Shown here: positions 18,238 to 27,700 of the stretch, in pieces
How positions within the stretch are numbered: position 1 is the stretch's first letter
How the letters are laid out: each line of letters begins with the position of its first letter
From: Corynebacterium glucuronolyticum
GTDB taxonomy: Bacteria > Actinomycetota > Actinomycetes > Mycobacteriales > Mycobacteriaceae
Direction: 5' to 3'
DNA length: 64,000 nt
Assembly: GCA_022772305.1 (NCBI GenBank)
Contig: JALFAQ010000061.1
Location: 1-64,000 of the forward strand
The notes under the pieces: generated by a model
The model's input: only the letters and a program-made list of their open reading frames with translations
Databases searched by the model: none
What the model was told of the DNA's origin: nothing
Program-made: the position numbers and the translations under genes

Positions 18238-18696
18238 CTAGTCCCGCTTGTAGGAATCGCGTACTCGGGTGAAAAAGCGCGTCAGTACTTCCACATCGTC
18301 GTCATCGATGTTGTTAAAGATGACTCGGCGAACGCTTTCCACGTGATCGGGTGCAGCCGCCTTCAGGCGTTTCATTCCGTCGTCCGTGAGCTTCACCAGC
18401 ACGCCGCGAGCATCGCCTTCGCACTTACACTTCTCAATCAGCCCGCGACGTTCCATGCGGGTGACTTGGTGCGATGTACGACTGCGATCCCAGCGCAGCT
18501 GGCAGCACAAATCCCTAAGGCGCAGTTTTCCTTTCTCCGCCTCTGAAAGTGCCACGAGTACGGAGAATTCCGGCGCAGTGATCTGATGACCGGACTGGAG
18601 GGTTTCTTCAATGCAGCGGTTCGCTGCACGCTCGGCATCCAGGAGAAGACGCCACAGGTGCTGCTCATCGTCTGTAAGCCAGTGGGGTTCAGTCAT
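18238..18696 (-). CDS. MarR-family transcriptional regulator
   Basis: 152 aa from ATG 18696. A longer frame to 18771 would run across the promoter of the divergent gene and starts with unrelated residues. Winged helix-turn-helix of MarR type: the recognition region RLRDLCCQLRWDRSRTSHQVTRMERRGLI (described here by its ends, about 61-89) and the wing with ARGVLVKLTDDG (about 98-109). Two adjacent cysteines in the first HTH helix (LCCQL) and two more before the wing (KCKCEGD) make redox sensing conceivable but unproven. It is divergent from the yceI-type gene, so it probably represses it or itself. No ligand can be deduced. Confidence 0.88.
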   Translation of the reverse strand: MTEPHWLTDDEQHLWRLLLDAERAANRCIEETLQSGHQITAPEFSVLVALSEAEKGKLRLRDLCCQLRWDRSRTSHQVTRMERRGLIEKCKCEGDARGVLVKLTDDGMKRLKAAAPDHVESVRRVIFNNIDDDDVEVLTRFFTRVRDSYKRD

Positions 18697-18759
18697 ACCC
18701 CACACCTTAAGGTCACACGACACAAAAGCAAAAATCAGGCGCACCGAAGAAAGCTTTTG

Positions 18760-18787
18760 TTGACACGTCACTATATTTGTGTATACT
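18760..18787 (+). promoter_or_regulatory. Consensus sigma-A promoter of the yceI-like gene
   Basis: TTGACA at 18760-18765 and TATACT at 18782-18787 are spaced by 16 bp. The -35 overlaps the short inverted repeat TGAC-AC-GTCA (18761-18770), a plausible site for the divergent MarR regulator. A small stem ACACCG-GAAA-CGGTGT follows in the leader. Confidence 0.75.
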
Positions 18788-18903
18788 GAGCATCACCGCA
18801 CAGGGAAACACCGGAAACGGTGTGGTTGCACAACCTTTCCTTCCCGCGGATAAAAGAACACCAAACACATATCAGACACATCAAGCGAAGGAGAGTTTTT
18901 CTC

Positions 18904-19434
18904 ATGTCCCACCTGAACGGTTCCTACACCATTGACCCCGTCCACTCCACCGTTGGCTTCACCGTCCGTCACGCGATGGTTACCAAGGTACACGGCGCGT
19001 TCAACGATTTCGAGTCCACCTTCTCCGTGAACGATAGCGCCGTTGAGGGTTCCGCTTCCATCAAGGCTGCGTCCGTCGACACCGCTAACGAGCAGCGCGA
19101 CGAGCACGTGAAGAGCGCTGACTTCTTCGATGTTGAGAACCACCCGGAGCTCACCTTCACCATCACCAGTGCCGAGGTTGGCGACGGCAGCGAGGGTACC
19201 GTTACCGGCGACCTCACCATCAAGGGCGTTACCAAGCCGGTTACCCTCGACGTAGAGGTTCTCGGTGTTCAGGAGGATCAGAACGGCGACAACCGTCTCG
19301 GCTTCGAGGCTTCCACGAAGATTAACCGCAAGGACTTCGGTATTGACTTCCAGGCTCCGCTGAACGGTGGCGGCATGCTCGTTGGCGAGAAGATCGACAT
19401 CGTCATCGAGGGCTCTGCAATCAAGAACTCCTAA
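18904..19434 (+). CDS. YceI-family protein
   Basis: 176 aa from ATG 18904 with GAAGGAGAG upstream; a longer frame from 18820 would run through the leader. YceI-type lipocalin-like beta barrel that in relatives binds isoprenoid-like ligands. Typical segments: YTIDPVHSTVGFTVRHAM (about 8-25), GSASIKAASVDT (about 52-63), the ENHPELTFTIT strand, LTIKGVTKPVTLDVE, and the end segment RKDFGIDF. No signal peptide, so it is cytoplasmic, unlike E. coli YceI. It is driven by the consensus promoter and followed by a strong terminator, hence monocistronic and probably well expressed. Control by the adjacent MarR protein is likely. Confidence 0.9.
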   Translation: MSHLNGSYTIDPVHSTVGFTVRHAMVTKVHGAFNDFESTFSVNDSAVEGSASIKAASVDTANEQRDEHVKSADFFDVENHPELTFTITSAEVGDGSEGTVTGDLTIKGVTKPVTLDVEVLGVQEDQNGDNRLGFEASTKINRKDFGIDFQAPLNGGGMLVGEKIDIVIEGSAIKNS

Positions 19435-19475
19435 TAAGAGAGTGGAAGAGTCCTAGCGCCGCTGGGACGCATGAC

Positions 19476-19508
19476 GGGTGGCCTGCTTTTGCAGCAGGCC
19501 ACCCTTTT
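19476..19508 (+). terminator. Terminator of the yceI-like gene
   Basis: A perfect 11-bp stem (19476-19486 with 19494-19504), 7-nt loop, tail TTTTGTTGTTTTC. It separates yceI from the convergent minus-strand gene ending at 19575. Confidence 0.9.
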
Positions 19509-19574
19509 GTTGTTTTCTTTTTGCCTCTCTGTGCCTTCTGTGCTATTCGACTCTCGGGCTATTCTCCAGTGGCG

Positions 19575-22265
19575 TTAGAAGGTTATTTCCGGCGAATGCC
19601 CAGTGAGCTCATCAATAGACACCGTACGAGCGTTGCGCACTCCGCTAAACCGGGAGGGGAAACACGTGAAAATAAAAATCTGGTGACGAGAGGAGATGCG
19701 GTTGATGAGTGCCGCCATGTCATCCAACCTCCGCTGGTCCGAATGACCGAGGAAATCATCGATAAAGATCGGCACCTGTTCACCGTTTCTCGCGGCGACT
19801 TCGGCGAGCGCGAGACGCACAATAAGCGTCAGCTGTTCCCTCGCACCTCCTGATAGCTGATCGACGCCAATGGCAATTCCGTTTTCTACACGCTGAGCAA
19901 GCTTCATGTCCTCGTCCAGGGTAAACCGCGTGTCCGGGCCGAAGATCACCATCGCCAAATCGTTGATCGCCTTTGTCAGTGGCTCGGCGTAGGCATCATA
20001 TGCCTCTTTCTTGTGCCGCTCCAATACAGTAAGCAACCGATCGTAGACCTCTGCTCGGAACAATAGCCGCGAGCTCTTTTCTTCGGCAACGCGCGCTTCT
20101 GCATCTGCCTCGTCGACATCCTCAGCTAAGCCACGAGCGCTTTCCACCTCGCTTGTTTTAGCCGCCAACTGGATTTCCGCCTGCTGGCAGTTCGACACGG
20201 CGTTTTCGACCTTAGAGCGGGCGACGTCGAGGCGACCGTCGATGAGCTCAGGTTGAGCGTCGGCAAGCTCAGCCTCCTTTACCTGAGCAAACTGCTCCGC
20301 CTCGTAGGCCTCCGACGCAGCGGTAGAAGACGCCTCCACCAACTCTTCGAGAGGCTGCTTCTCCTCTTCCTTCGCCACCCGTTCAGCGATGCGCGCGTAC
20401 TCCGCCTCAGAGCGCTCCACAGCTTTCTTGTGCACGGCATAATCCACTGGTGCGGTGGCATTTTGTAATGCAGCAAGGGCGCTTTCTGCGATCTCCACCT
20501 GGCGATCAGCATCATCAGCCTGTTCTCGCAACGCCTCAATATCGGTGTCGGCTGTAGCATCAGCCGAATCATCATCGGCACCCGCTGGTTCTTCCGTCTC
20601 AGATGCAGCGTCCCCCGCGTCCGAGGAGTCGCGTTCTTGTTCGGACAACGTGCGATTAATCTGGTTCAGCGTGTCCTGCTGCGATTCGAGCGAAGTATCG
20701 CCGGCGATTTCCTGGCGACGCAACTCTAGTTTTTCAATCTCCCGGTGTGTAGCTTCGTCACGGTCATGAATCGCCCGAGCTTCCTCGACAGAGGTACACC
20801 CGACAGCTTCCAAGAGGTCGGCGAGCTTTTCCTCTGCTTTTTCCACCTTTTCGTTGAGGTTATCGGCACCACGCGCAGGCTGAATGCTCGCGCGAAGCCC
20901 CTGGTAGCGCACCACTCGTGTGGATGCCACGGGGATTGAGGAATCCACCGCGCCCAGCGTACGTTCCTCGTCATCGATCCGGATAATCAGTGGGTCATCT
21001 GTTTCATTGTGCAGGATGACTGTAGCCACCGCTGCCTCGCGCGTAGCTCGAGCGACCTCCACATCGGACTCCGCCTTTTCTAATGCGCGCAGGTGGGCCG
21101 TGCTGATGCTTACAGCAGCTAGGGTCTCCTTCTTCTCACCAATAGCGGTCTTGAGCTCCAGTGTTTTCTCCACAATGCGGGCCAGCCGATCCCGCTCCGC
21201 CACCATCCACTGTTTTTCAATCGCACGCTCGGCTGCTCGCACAGCGGCTCGCGCCTTTTTCGCTGCTTCCTGGACGCGGGTTTTCTTTTCCTGCGCCTCG
21301 GCGATTTTTTCGGCGATGCCTTTCGCCTTTTGCTCCAGCTCGGCTAGCTGTTCGGTGTCCTGGGCGAGGGTGCGCTTCCGCTCAGTAGCTTCTTCAATTA
21401 CTTTTCGACGCTGCTCATACGCATTCTTCACACTGTCTGAGCGGTGGCGTGCTTGGGCAGCTGCGGAGGTCGCCTGTCCGACAGCCTTTTCCAATTCCGC
21501 AAGGGACTTCTTCTTCTCTTCCCACTCCTGCACATCTTTACGCAGTGCGGGAAGGGAATCGTGATGGCCAGCGATCGTCCGTCGCAGACGAGTGATGCTC
21601 TCGACGGTGTCCTCCATCGCACGAGCCTGTTTCTTCAGCTCGGTGTGCCGCGCCCGCGCAGCTGTGGCATCTTTTTCCGCATCTTTAATAAACTTTTTCA
21701 GCGCGCGGGTACCTGTAAGGTACTCCTTTGCTTCCTCCCACACGGAGGCGACAAGGTCTGCATCGCCGGATGCCGGATGATCTGCTCCACTATCCAGAGC
21801 CTTTTGTACGGAGGAAAACGCCAGCGCATCCACCTGCGTGTCAATGGTTCCCTGCTCAATAAAAAGCTCGTGGGCGAGATCGAGGTCCACGTTTTCCTGG
21901 AGGAGCTTCTCCAGCTCGCCGTGCACATCCGCGCCGGTCACCGTCGGACGTGTCGAGCCGGGAAACTGCAACACTGCTTTGGCACCGCCCTGCAACCTCT
22001 TCTTGACTATGGCATCCACACCGTCGATGTTCATGCCGAGCTGAATGCGAATCGCTTCTCCCGCTCCGGCAGTTGCAAGAGCTTTGATCCATCCCTTTGA
22101 CGAGGTGTGCTTTTCCGTCAGCGCGATCTTCACAGCCTGCATAATGGAGGACTTACCTTTCTCGTTGTCACCATGGATGATGGTGACACCGGTCGGGTTG
22201 ATGTCCTTCAGCTCAAAAGACGTCAGCGGACCGAGGTATTCAGCCGCAAGTGATGTGATGTACAT
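19575..22265 (-). CDS. SbcC/YhaN-like SMC-type ATPase
   Basis: 896 aa. SMC-type ATP-binding head split by a long coiled coil. Walker A GDNEKGKSS at 32-40, Q-loop region FIEQGTIDTQ (about 135-144), signature LSGGAREQ at 804-811, Walker B PIFIDDFLGHSD (about 831-842, with Asp-Asp where SMC proteins usually have Asp-Glu), and a C-terminal switch segment FIFTCF. The coiled coil (about 180-800) has no CxxC zinc hook; instead a compact beta-rich stretch (about 415-467, ILHNETDDPLIIRID onward) sits mid-way, followed by an acidic disordered insert (about 545-580). With the preceding metallophosphatase gene (6 nt gap, minus strand) it forms an SbcCD/Mre11-Rad50-like pair, expected to process DNA ends. 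It is not a typical SbcC; YhaN is the nearest comparison. Confidence 0.85.
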   Translation of the reverse strand: MYITSLAAEYLGPLTSFELKDINPTGVTIIHGDNEKGKSSIMQAVKIALTEKHTSSKGWIKALATAGAGEAIRIQLGMNIDGVDAIVKKRLQGGAKAVLQFPGSTRPTVTGADVHGELEKLLQENVDLDLAHELFIEQGTIDTQVDALAFSSVQKALDSGADHPASGDADLVASVWEEAKEYLTGTRALKKFIKDAEKDATAARARHTELKKQARAMEDTVESITRLRRTIAGHHDSLPALRKDVQEWEEKKKSLAELEKAVGQATSAAAQARHRSDSVKNAYEQRRKVIEEATERKRTLAQDTEQLAELEQKAKGIAEKIAEAQEKKTRVQEAAKKARAAVRAAERAIEKQWMVAERDRLARIVEKTLELKTAIGEKKETLAAVSISTAHLRALEKAESDVEVARATREAAVATVILHNETDDPLIIRIDDEERTLGAVDSSIPVASTRVVRYQGLRASIQPARGADNLNEKVEKAEEKLADLLEAVGCTSVEEARAIHDRDEATHREIEKLELRRQEIAGDTSLESQQDTLNQINRTLSEQERDSSDAGDAASETEEPAGADDDSADATADTDIEALREQADDADRQVEIAESALAALQNATAPVDYAVHKKAVERSEAEYARIAERVAKEEEKQPLEELVEASSTAASEAYEAEQFAQVKEAELADAQPELIDGRLDVARSKVENAVSNCQQAEIQLAAKTSEVESARGLAEDVDEADAEARVAEEKSSRLLFRAEVYDRLLTVLERHKKEAYDAYAEPLTKAINDLAMVIFGPDTRFTLDEDMKLAQRVENGIAIGVDQLSGGAREQLTLIVRLALAEVAARNGEQVPIFIDDFLGHSDQRRLDDMAALINRISSRHQIFIFTCFPSRFSGVRNARTVSIDELTGHSPEITF

Positions 22266-22271
22266 GTTTTC

Positions 22272-23477
22272 CTACCCCGCGTTCGTCATCCTGTACAGAA
22301 TTTTCAATGCCTGCGCGTCTACAGCATCGCCCTCGCTCGCACCGTCGCGCAGCTCGTCGAAGGCTCCCCGCGCATAGCCCTTGAGCTCGACGGAATCTAA
22401 GTCCTCCTCGGTGGGCTCCACCGCCAGGTTGTGTGTCCGCACCCGCTCGTACAACGCTGCGAACTGTGGTTGCAGCCGTTCCAATGCCGTTGCTAGATAG
22501 TCATGATCCGTCAGGGAGGCCGCTCCATTGAGAGCATATTTGATGACGGTATGTGGCTTATCCGGATAGGCCTCGAGCTCCTGGACGAAGTGTTTTACGT
22601 CATCCGTCCCGTCAACGTGACGGGTAATCGCCTCAAAGCGCCACACGCCAAGGGGCACGGCCTCCACCTCGACGGTCACTGCATCCGCAGCCACTGAATC
22701 GGTTACTGACTCTGGGTGATCGGGCACTTCCACCGTAACGAGGAGGACATTACCCGACGCGTTTTCTCCTCCCCCACCGGGGATCTCCCGAAAATCAGTG
22801 GGCTCCGGCGAGCCACTGAACCACACGCGACCGCGCTCATCAAGCTGCATGGTCGAGTGTGTATCACCAAACGCGACGTAGTCAGCGACGCGTTTGCTGA
22901 TCGCTGCGTTGACCGAATCTAGGCTAATGAGCGCTAGTTCTTCCTCATTGCTGCGCGATTCCACCTGCCCATGGGCAAGCAGCACACGCGACAGACAGTC
23001 GCTCCCCTCGCTGCCGATCGGCTCCAGGGCGGCACACGCCTCAGCGACGAGATCGGAAGCGGGGGCTTTGGACTTCAGCGGCGCGCCGACGACCTCCACC
23101 CCAGGGATAACCTCGACTGGTTCGGCTGTATCAAGGACAATCACAGACTGCTTAGCTGCTGAAGAGTCTTCTAAAAGCCTGGACAAAATAGAATCCGGCG
23201 AGGCCGGATCGTGGTTGCCAGGGAGCAACACCAACGGTACTCCGAGGTGAGCGAAAACAGCCTCCGCACGCCGAAAGGTGATGTCTGAAACCATGTTGGA
23301 TTCGAAGTTGTCACCGGCGGCGACGATAAAACCGCAGCCCCTCTCATGGGCTACCCGCCCCATCTTTTCGATGACATCGATCCGGGCTTGGCTGTAACGT
23401 GCCTGTCCTTCCTCACCCAGAAACCACCGTCGCATACCCAGCTGCCAATCTGAGGTATGGATAAATGAATACTTCAC
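22272..23477 (-). CDS. SbcD/YhaO-like metallophosphatase (nuclease)
   Basis: 401 aa from GTG 23477, which has AAAGGAGAGG just upstream; a longer frame to 23537 has none. Calcineurin-like phosphatase core of the Mre11/SbcD group, with altered metal ligands: motif I is SDWQLG (Gln12 where Mre11 has His), motif II GDNFES (55-60, where GDxxD is usual), motif III GNHD 97-100, motif IV LLAHGQ (His179) and the last motif GDTH 214-217 in place of GHxH. The C-terminal half is a capping region. It is the first gene of the pair with the SMC-like ATPase 6 nt downstream, so it is its nuclease partner. Whether the changed ligands alter the activity or are normal for this lineage cannot be told here. Confidence 0.85.
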   Translation of the reverse strand: MKYSFIHTSDWQLGMRRWFLGEEGQARYSQARIDVIEKMGRVAHERGCGFIVAAGDNFESNMVSDITFRRAEAVFAHLGVPLVLLPGNHDPASPDSILSRLLEDSSAAKQSVIVLDTAEPVEVIPGVEVVGAPLKSKAPASDLVAEACAALEPIGSEGSDCLSRVLLAHGQVESRSNEEELALISLDSVNAAISKRVADYVAFGDTHSTMQLDERGRVWFSGSPEPTDFREIPGGGGENASGNVLLVTVEVPDHPESVTDSVAADAVTVEVEAVPLGVWRFEAITRHVDGTDDVKHFVQELEAYPDKPHTVIKYALNGAASLTDHDYLATALERLQPQFAALYERVRTHNLAVEPTEEDLDSVELKGYARGAFDELRDGASEGDAVDAQALKILYRMTNAG

Positions 23478-23879
23478 TGACCTCTCCTTTCTCCAGCAGC
23501 CCGACACCTGGGACTGACGGATATCCCTGCAGTCCACGTGCCTTTACCAGCTAGTGTTTCGTGTAATTTCACTCGTAATTTTGTATGTGTGCTTCTACCC
23601 TACGCACGGCATCCACACGGCTGCTCGATTTTTCGAACGCGCTTTTCGTTTGTGTGCTTATTCGTTGCTCCGCCGGCTGCCGACGCGCCGCTATCGAATT
23701 GTGAATCCGAGGCAGATGGCATATTTCACGGTCGGCGCGGACATAATGTCAAGGCCCTAGCTTTCTCCTCACGCGGCCGGCGCGATTCAAACACGGGAAG
23801 ACCGTTGTCCCACTGCTTTCTGCTTAGGTGAGCCCAAATCCCCGGCGCGCCGGCTACTGCTGAAGGCAGGGAGGGAAGC
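23478..23879. other. Intergenic region between the SbcCD-like and SNF2/SWIM pairs
   Basis: No supported gene. It should contain the promoter for the metallophosphatase gene and the end of the SWIM transcript. A CCGGCGCGCCGG palindrome lies at 23840-23851. A short stretch around 23785-23840 resembles part of a minus-strand tRNA (T-loop-like GATTCAAAC) but does not fold. Confidence 0.5.
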
Positions 23880-24758
23880 CTAGTAGTCGTCCTCGATAAG
23901 GGCGTAGTACAAATCCTCCAAATCGCTGACCGCACGCATCTCATCGATGGTGGAGTAGGAAATCTCCCTGAACGCCTGGTGCAAGAACTTGTCGTCACCG
24001 TCCTCAATGGCCAGGGCGGTGCGCGGTCGCGGAAGATCCGGGATTGTGCCGCCCTCCCAGAAGATCTCCGAGCTTTCCACTGCTCTGCGCTCGGAGAGTT
24101 TGACTACTGAGGAGGAAACCGACTGCTCAAGCTCGCGGATATCGATGCCCCGAATATCAAACACTTTCCGCGGATCTTCTTCGAGGATCAGCGCGAGCTG
24201 GTGTGATACGGCAACGATGTGCTTGCATACATAGGCCGGGTCAGGGCATGTACACCGGTAGGAAAATCCTTCATCCGGTTTTGCTGCGACGATGTCGAGC
24301 ACTTCTCCGTCAATTACCCCTTCGTCGAGCAGCAGCGGATCCGCCGCAAGGATCTCAGTCAGACGCGCAATCTCATCTGGAGAACGGCGCGGGAAAACGA
24401 TCTTCACCTCGAATGGATCGTTTTGGGAACCGGAGACGTAGGCCAGAACCTCGTCGGAATCAAAATGGATATTAGGCAGAACGTGGTCGTTAATGGAATA
24501 GATAATTCCACGCTTTACACGCCCAGAATCTGCAAGACGCTGCACGGAGTCCATCACGAATTTGGCGACAGGCTGATGAAACTCATCCTTCGGTGTGTGC
24601 GTCCGCTCCGCCCTCAGCTTGTCCAGGAGGGAAGTTGCGTCGTTATGTTCCTGATTGCCTCGGAAATTGGCATAGATAACGTTGCCCCGCGACGGCCGTG
24701 CCTTCTTTTTGCCCGGCACGTTTCCAGGAAACCTCGGGCCACTAGAATCGTTTGACAT
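23880..24758 (-). CDS. SWIM zinc-finger protein, partner of the SNF2 helicase
   Basis: 292 aa. One SWIM zinc finger is clear: CTCPDPAYVCKH with ligands Cys169, Cys171, Cys178 and His180. The N-terminus is basic and probably disordered (KKKARPSRG, about 17-25); the last 40 residues are acidic. The reading frame starts inside the 3' end of the helicase gene (17-bp overlap), so the two are translationally coupled. In other Actinobacteria a SWIM protein accompanies the HelZ-type SNF2 helicase, so it is presumably a DNA- or protein-binding subunit of that helicase. Enzymatic activity is not apparent. Confidence 0.85.
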   Translation of the reverse strand: MSNDSSGPRFPGNVPGKKKARPSRGNVIYANFRGNQEHNDATSLLDKLRAERTHTPKDEFHQPVAKFVMDSVQRLADSGRVKRGIIYSINDHVLPNIHFDSDEVLAYVSGSQNDPFEVKIVFPRRSPDEIARLTEILAADPLLLDEGVIDGEVLDIVAAKPDEGFSYRCTCPDPAYVCKHIVAVSHQLALILEEDPRKVFDIRGIDIRELEQSVSSSVVKLSERRAVESSEIFWEGGTIPDLPRPRTALAIEDGDDKFLHQAFREISYSTIDEMRAVSDLEDLYYALIEDDY

Positions 24759-27700
24759 CCTGCGCGGTCCTTTTTGCCTCTGAACGGTATGCCATCAGCT
24801 CGCTGAGTTGTTGGGGGTTGAGCTCGGTAATCCAGCCCTCACCTGTGCCGACAACGGAGCCAGCCAGCTTGGTCTTATCCTCCAGCACCTTCTGGATTTT
24901 CTCCTCCAGCGTACCGGCGGCCACCATCTTGTACACGTGCACGTCACTATTTTGGCCGATCCTGTACGCGCGATCCGTCGCCTGGTTTTCCACCGCGGGG
25001 TTCCACCAGCGATCCATATGCACGACTTCTGTTGCAGCTGTGAGATTGAGGCCAGTGCCACCTGCTTTGAGGGACAGAATGAAAATTGGCGGGCCGCCTT
25101 CCGCCTGGAACTCCGCGACCATCTCTGTCCGCTTCTTTTGCGGTACCCCACCGTGCAGAAATGGGATTTCCACTCCTGTACGTTCGGCCAGGTATTTTTG
25201 CAGCATGGTGCCGAAGGCGCGGTATTGGGTAAAAATGAGGACCCTGCGGTTGGAGAGCATCGCTGCATCGACGATCTCCATCAGCTTCTCCACCTTGCCA
25301 GAGCGGTGCTTACCGCGGTGCGTCATTTCTGACCCGTCATCAAGGAAGTGCGCAGGGTGATTGCAGATCTGTTTGATGCGCGTCAAGGATGCCAGGACTA
25401 TGCCCCGGTATTGGATTCCGCCCATTTTCTGTTCTTCCAGTTTCCGCTGTACGTCGTTGACGTAGCTCTGATACAGCGCGGCTTGTTCGGGTGTCATCTT
25501 CACCGTGACGATTTGCTCGTACTTATCCGGAAGCTCGTTAATAACAGCCGGGTCGGTCTTCAACCGGCGAAGAATAAACGGTGCTGTGAGAGCACGGAAC
25601 CTATCGGCGAGATCAGAGTCCTCCTCGCGCTCGATTGGCTTAGCAAAGTGATTCCTAAAAAAGGTCGCTGAGCCGAGGATTCCTGGATTGCAGAAGTCCA
25701 AGATTGCACGCATCTCTGAGAGACGGTTTTCCACCGGCGTTCCTGTTAGTGCTATACGCTGACGAGCATGGACAGAGCGGACGGCTCTGTTCGTGGCTGT
25801 CGCTGTGTTCTTGATGGCCTGCGCCTCGTCAACGATGACATGATCCCATTCGCACTTCTGCAGTTCCAGGAAATCCCGCACCACCGTTCCGTAGGACGTC
25901 ACCAACACGTCGAGCCTATTCACCTGGTTTACAAGGTCCTCCCCCGTCTTACGAGAGGCACCGTGGTGCAATGCCACTGTGAGACTGGGGACGAAGCGCT
26001 TCGCTTCTGCCTTCCAGTTGCTGATGACACTCGTCGGCGCGATGACAAGCGTCGGTGGCCTGTTCGGATCCTGAGCTAGCTCATAGGCGATAAGACTCAG
26101 TACCTGAAGGGTCTTCCCTAGCCCCATGTCGTCGGCAAGCACCGCACCCAAGTTCATGGAGGACATCCACGCCAACCAGTCAACTCCTCGCTGCTGGTAG
26201 GGGCGCAAGGTGGCAGTCACAGTGTCCGGAACTTCGACGGGCTCCGGCACGATATTTACACCAGACCCTACTAAGGCGGCAGTCCAGGAATTGCCCGTAA
26301 ATTCCAGGTCCTGATTATCGGCTTGTGCCAAAGCGAGCGCACGGATGCGTTCAATTGAGCTTTCGCCCTGCACGTTATCCGCGGTGAGCAGTCGATCGAG
26401 CTCGTGTTCTGCCGTTGCTAGCTTCTCGACGAGTTCATCAAACTCTTCCTTAGTATCTGGAGTATCTGGCTGCTTATCTGCGCCTGACCGCTCCATCTCG
26501 GCGATGCGCGATTGAAGCTTTTCGATTTTGTCTTGCAGGCCGTCGATATCCAGACCGGCGATCTCTGCCATGTACTCCCGCACTTTGCGCAGGGAGGTGC
26601 CATCGACATGTACCCACGAGCCGCGGATTTTCACCAAATCAGAGCTGGAATGGATGAGGTCTCTCATCTCCATGTCCGTAAGCTCCGTGTCTCCTACGGA
26701 AAGATGCCAGTCATAGGCGACGATATTGCTCAGACCGAATTTGGCCTGTCCAGTAACGCGCGCTGCATCAGCCCCCTGTGTGCGCAATTTTGCGGTCACG
26801 GAAGCGCTCGTCCAGGAACGCGGGAAGAGTACCTCGAAACCGGCTCCTTTCAGCCTGTCAACGTCATCGTTAACAAAGGAGAGGATCTCCTCCGTGGTCA
26901 GGCCCACATCCCAATCACCATCATCGAGGTTCGTCGCCCGGCCACGGCCATGTACTGCTGGATCTAGCAGGGAAGTGATCGAACAGGCCTTGTCATGTAA
27001 GACGTTGACTTTGCGCTTTATGGCCGTGTCGAACTGGCTCGTGCGGATAGGCAAGAGTGGTGCGGTTCCCTCTCGTACCTTCGCACGAATAATCCACGGT
27101 TCGTCGTGGGGGTCTTCTTCTGGAGCCTCCTCCACCAAAAACACGAGGGATACGGCCGTGGTGGACAGGCTGTTCTTCCACTCATTGAGTGCTGTCACCA
27201 GCTTCGGAGAAAAGCGAGCAAGTGGTCTACTTTGCAACAGGGCTTGGAGGAACGGATGCAAGTTGTATGGTCGCGGTTTGTCGGCTTCACATTCCAACGC
27301 CGTGTTAGCAATCCAGTGCACCCAGTGGCGCGCGATGTTCTCCGCCAAATCCGGAGGGCCATTTCGGATCACGATTCCAGGGGCAGATGCCTGCATCGCA
27401 GCCAGCCAAGAGCGGGCTTCAACGGAACGGACGAGTTCCCACTCGGGCCACCAGGCGTCGTCGTGCCAGGAACAGCGGACGACGATCCTACCGGCATAGA
27501 CAAACCTTCTCAGCCCGACGACCATGACAGCAAGCCACCATAGATCTGGGGCAAGCGAGTCCTTTTGATCGTGTGTGATTCCCCTACTGACACCAGCAGA
27601 ATAGACCTCTTCGAGGAAGTAGATCGCCTCACGTGGTGCCAGTGCAGCAGTCGGGATGGGCAGCGTGACCTGGTTTTCCCTCGGGGTAAGCAGGGCCGTA

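Noticed and set aside
23785..23842. tRNA-like stretch with GATTCAAAC and a GCTTAGGTGAGCCC end
   Set aside because: Read on either strand, the T stem has mismatches and no anticodon arm with U33 can be formed; at best a remnant.
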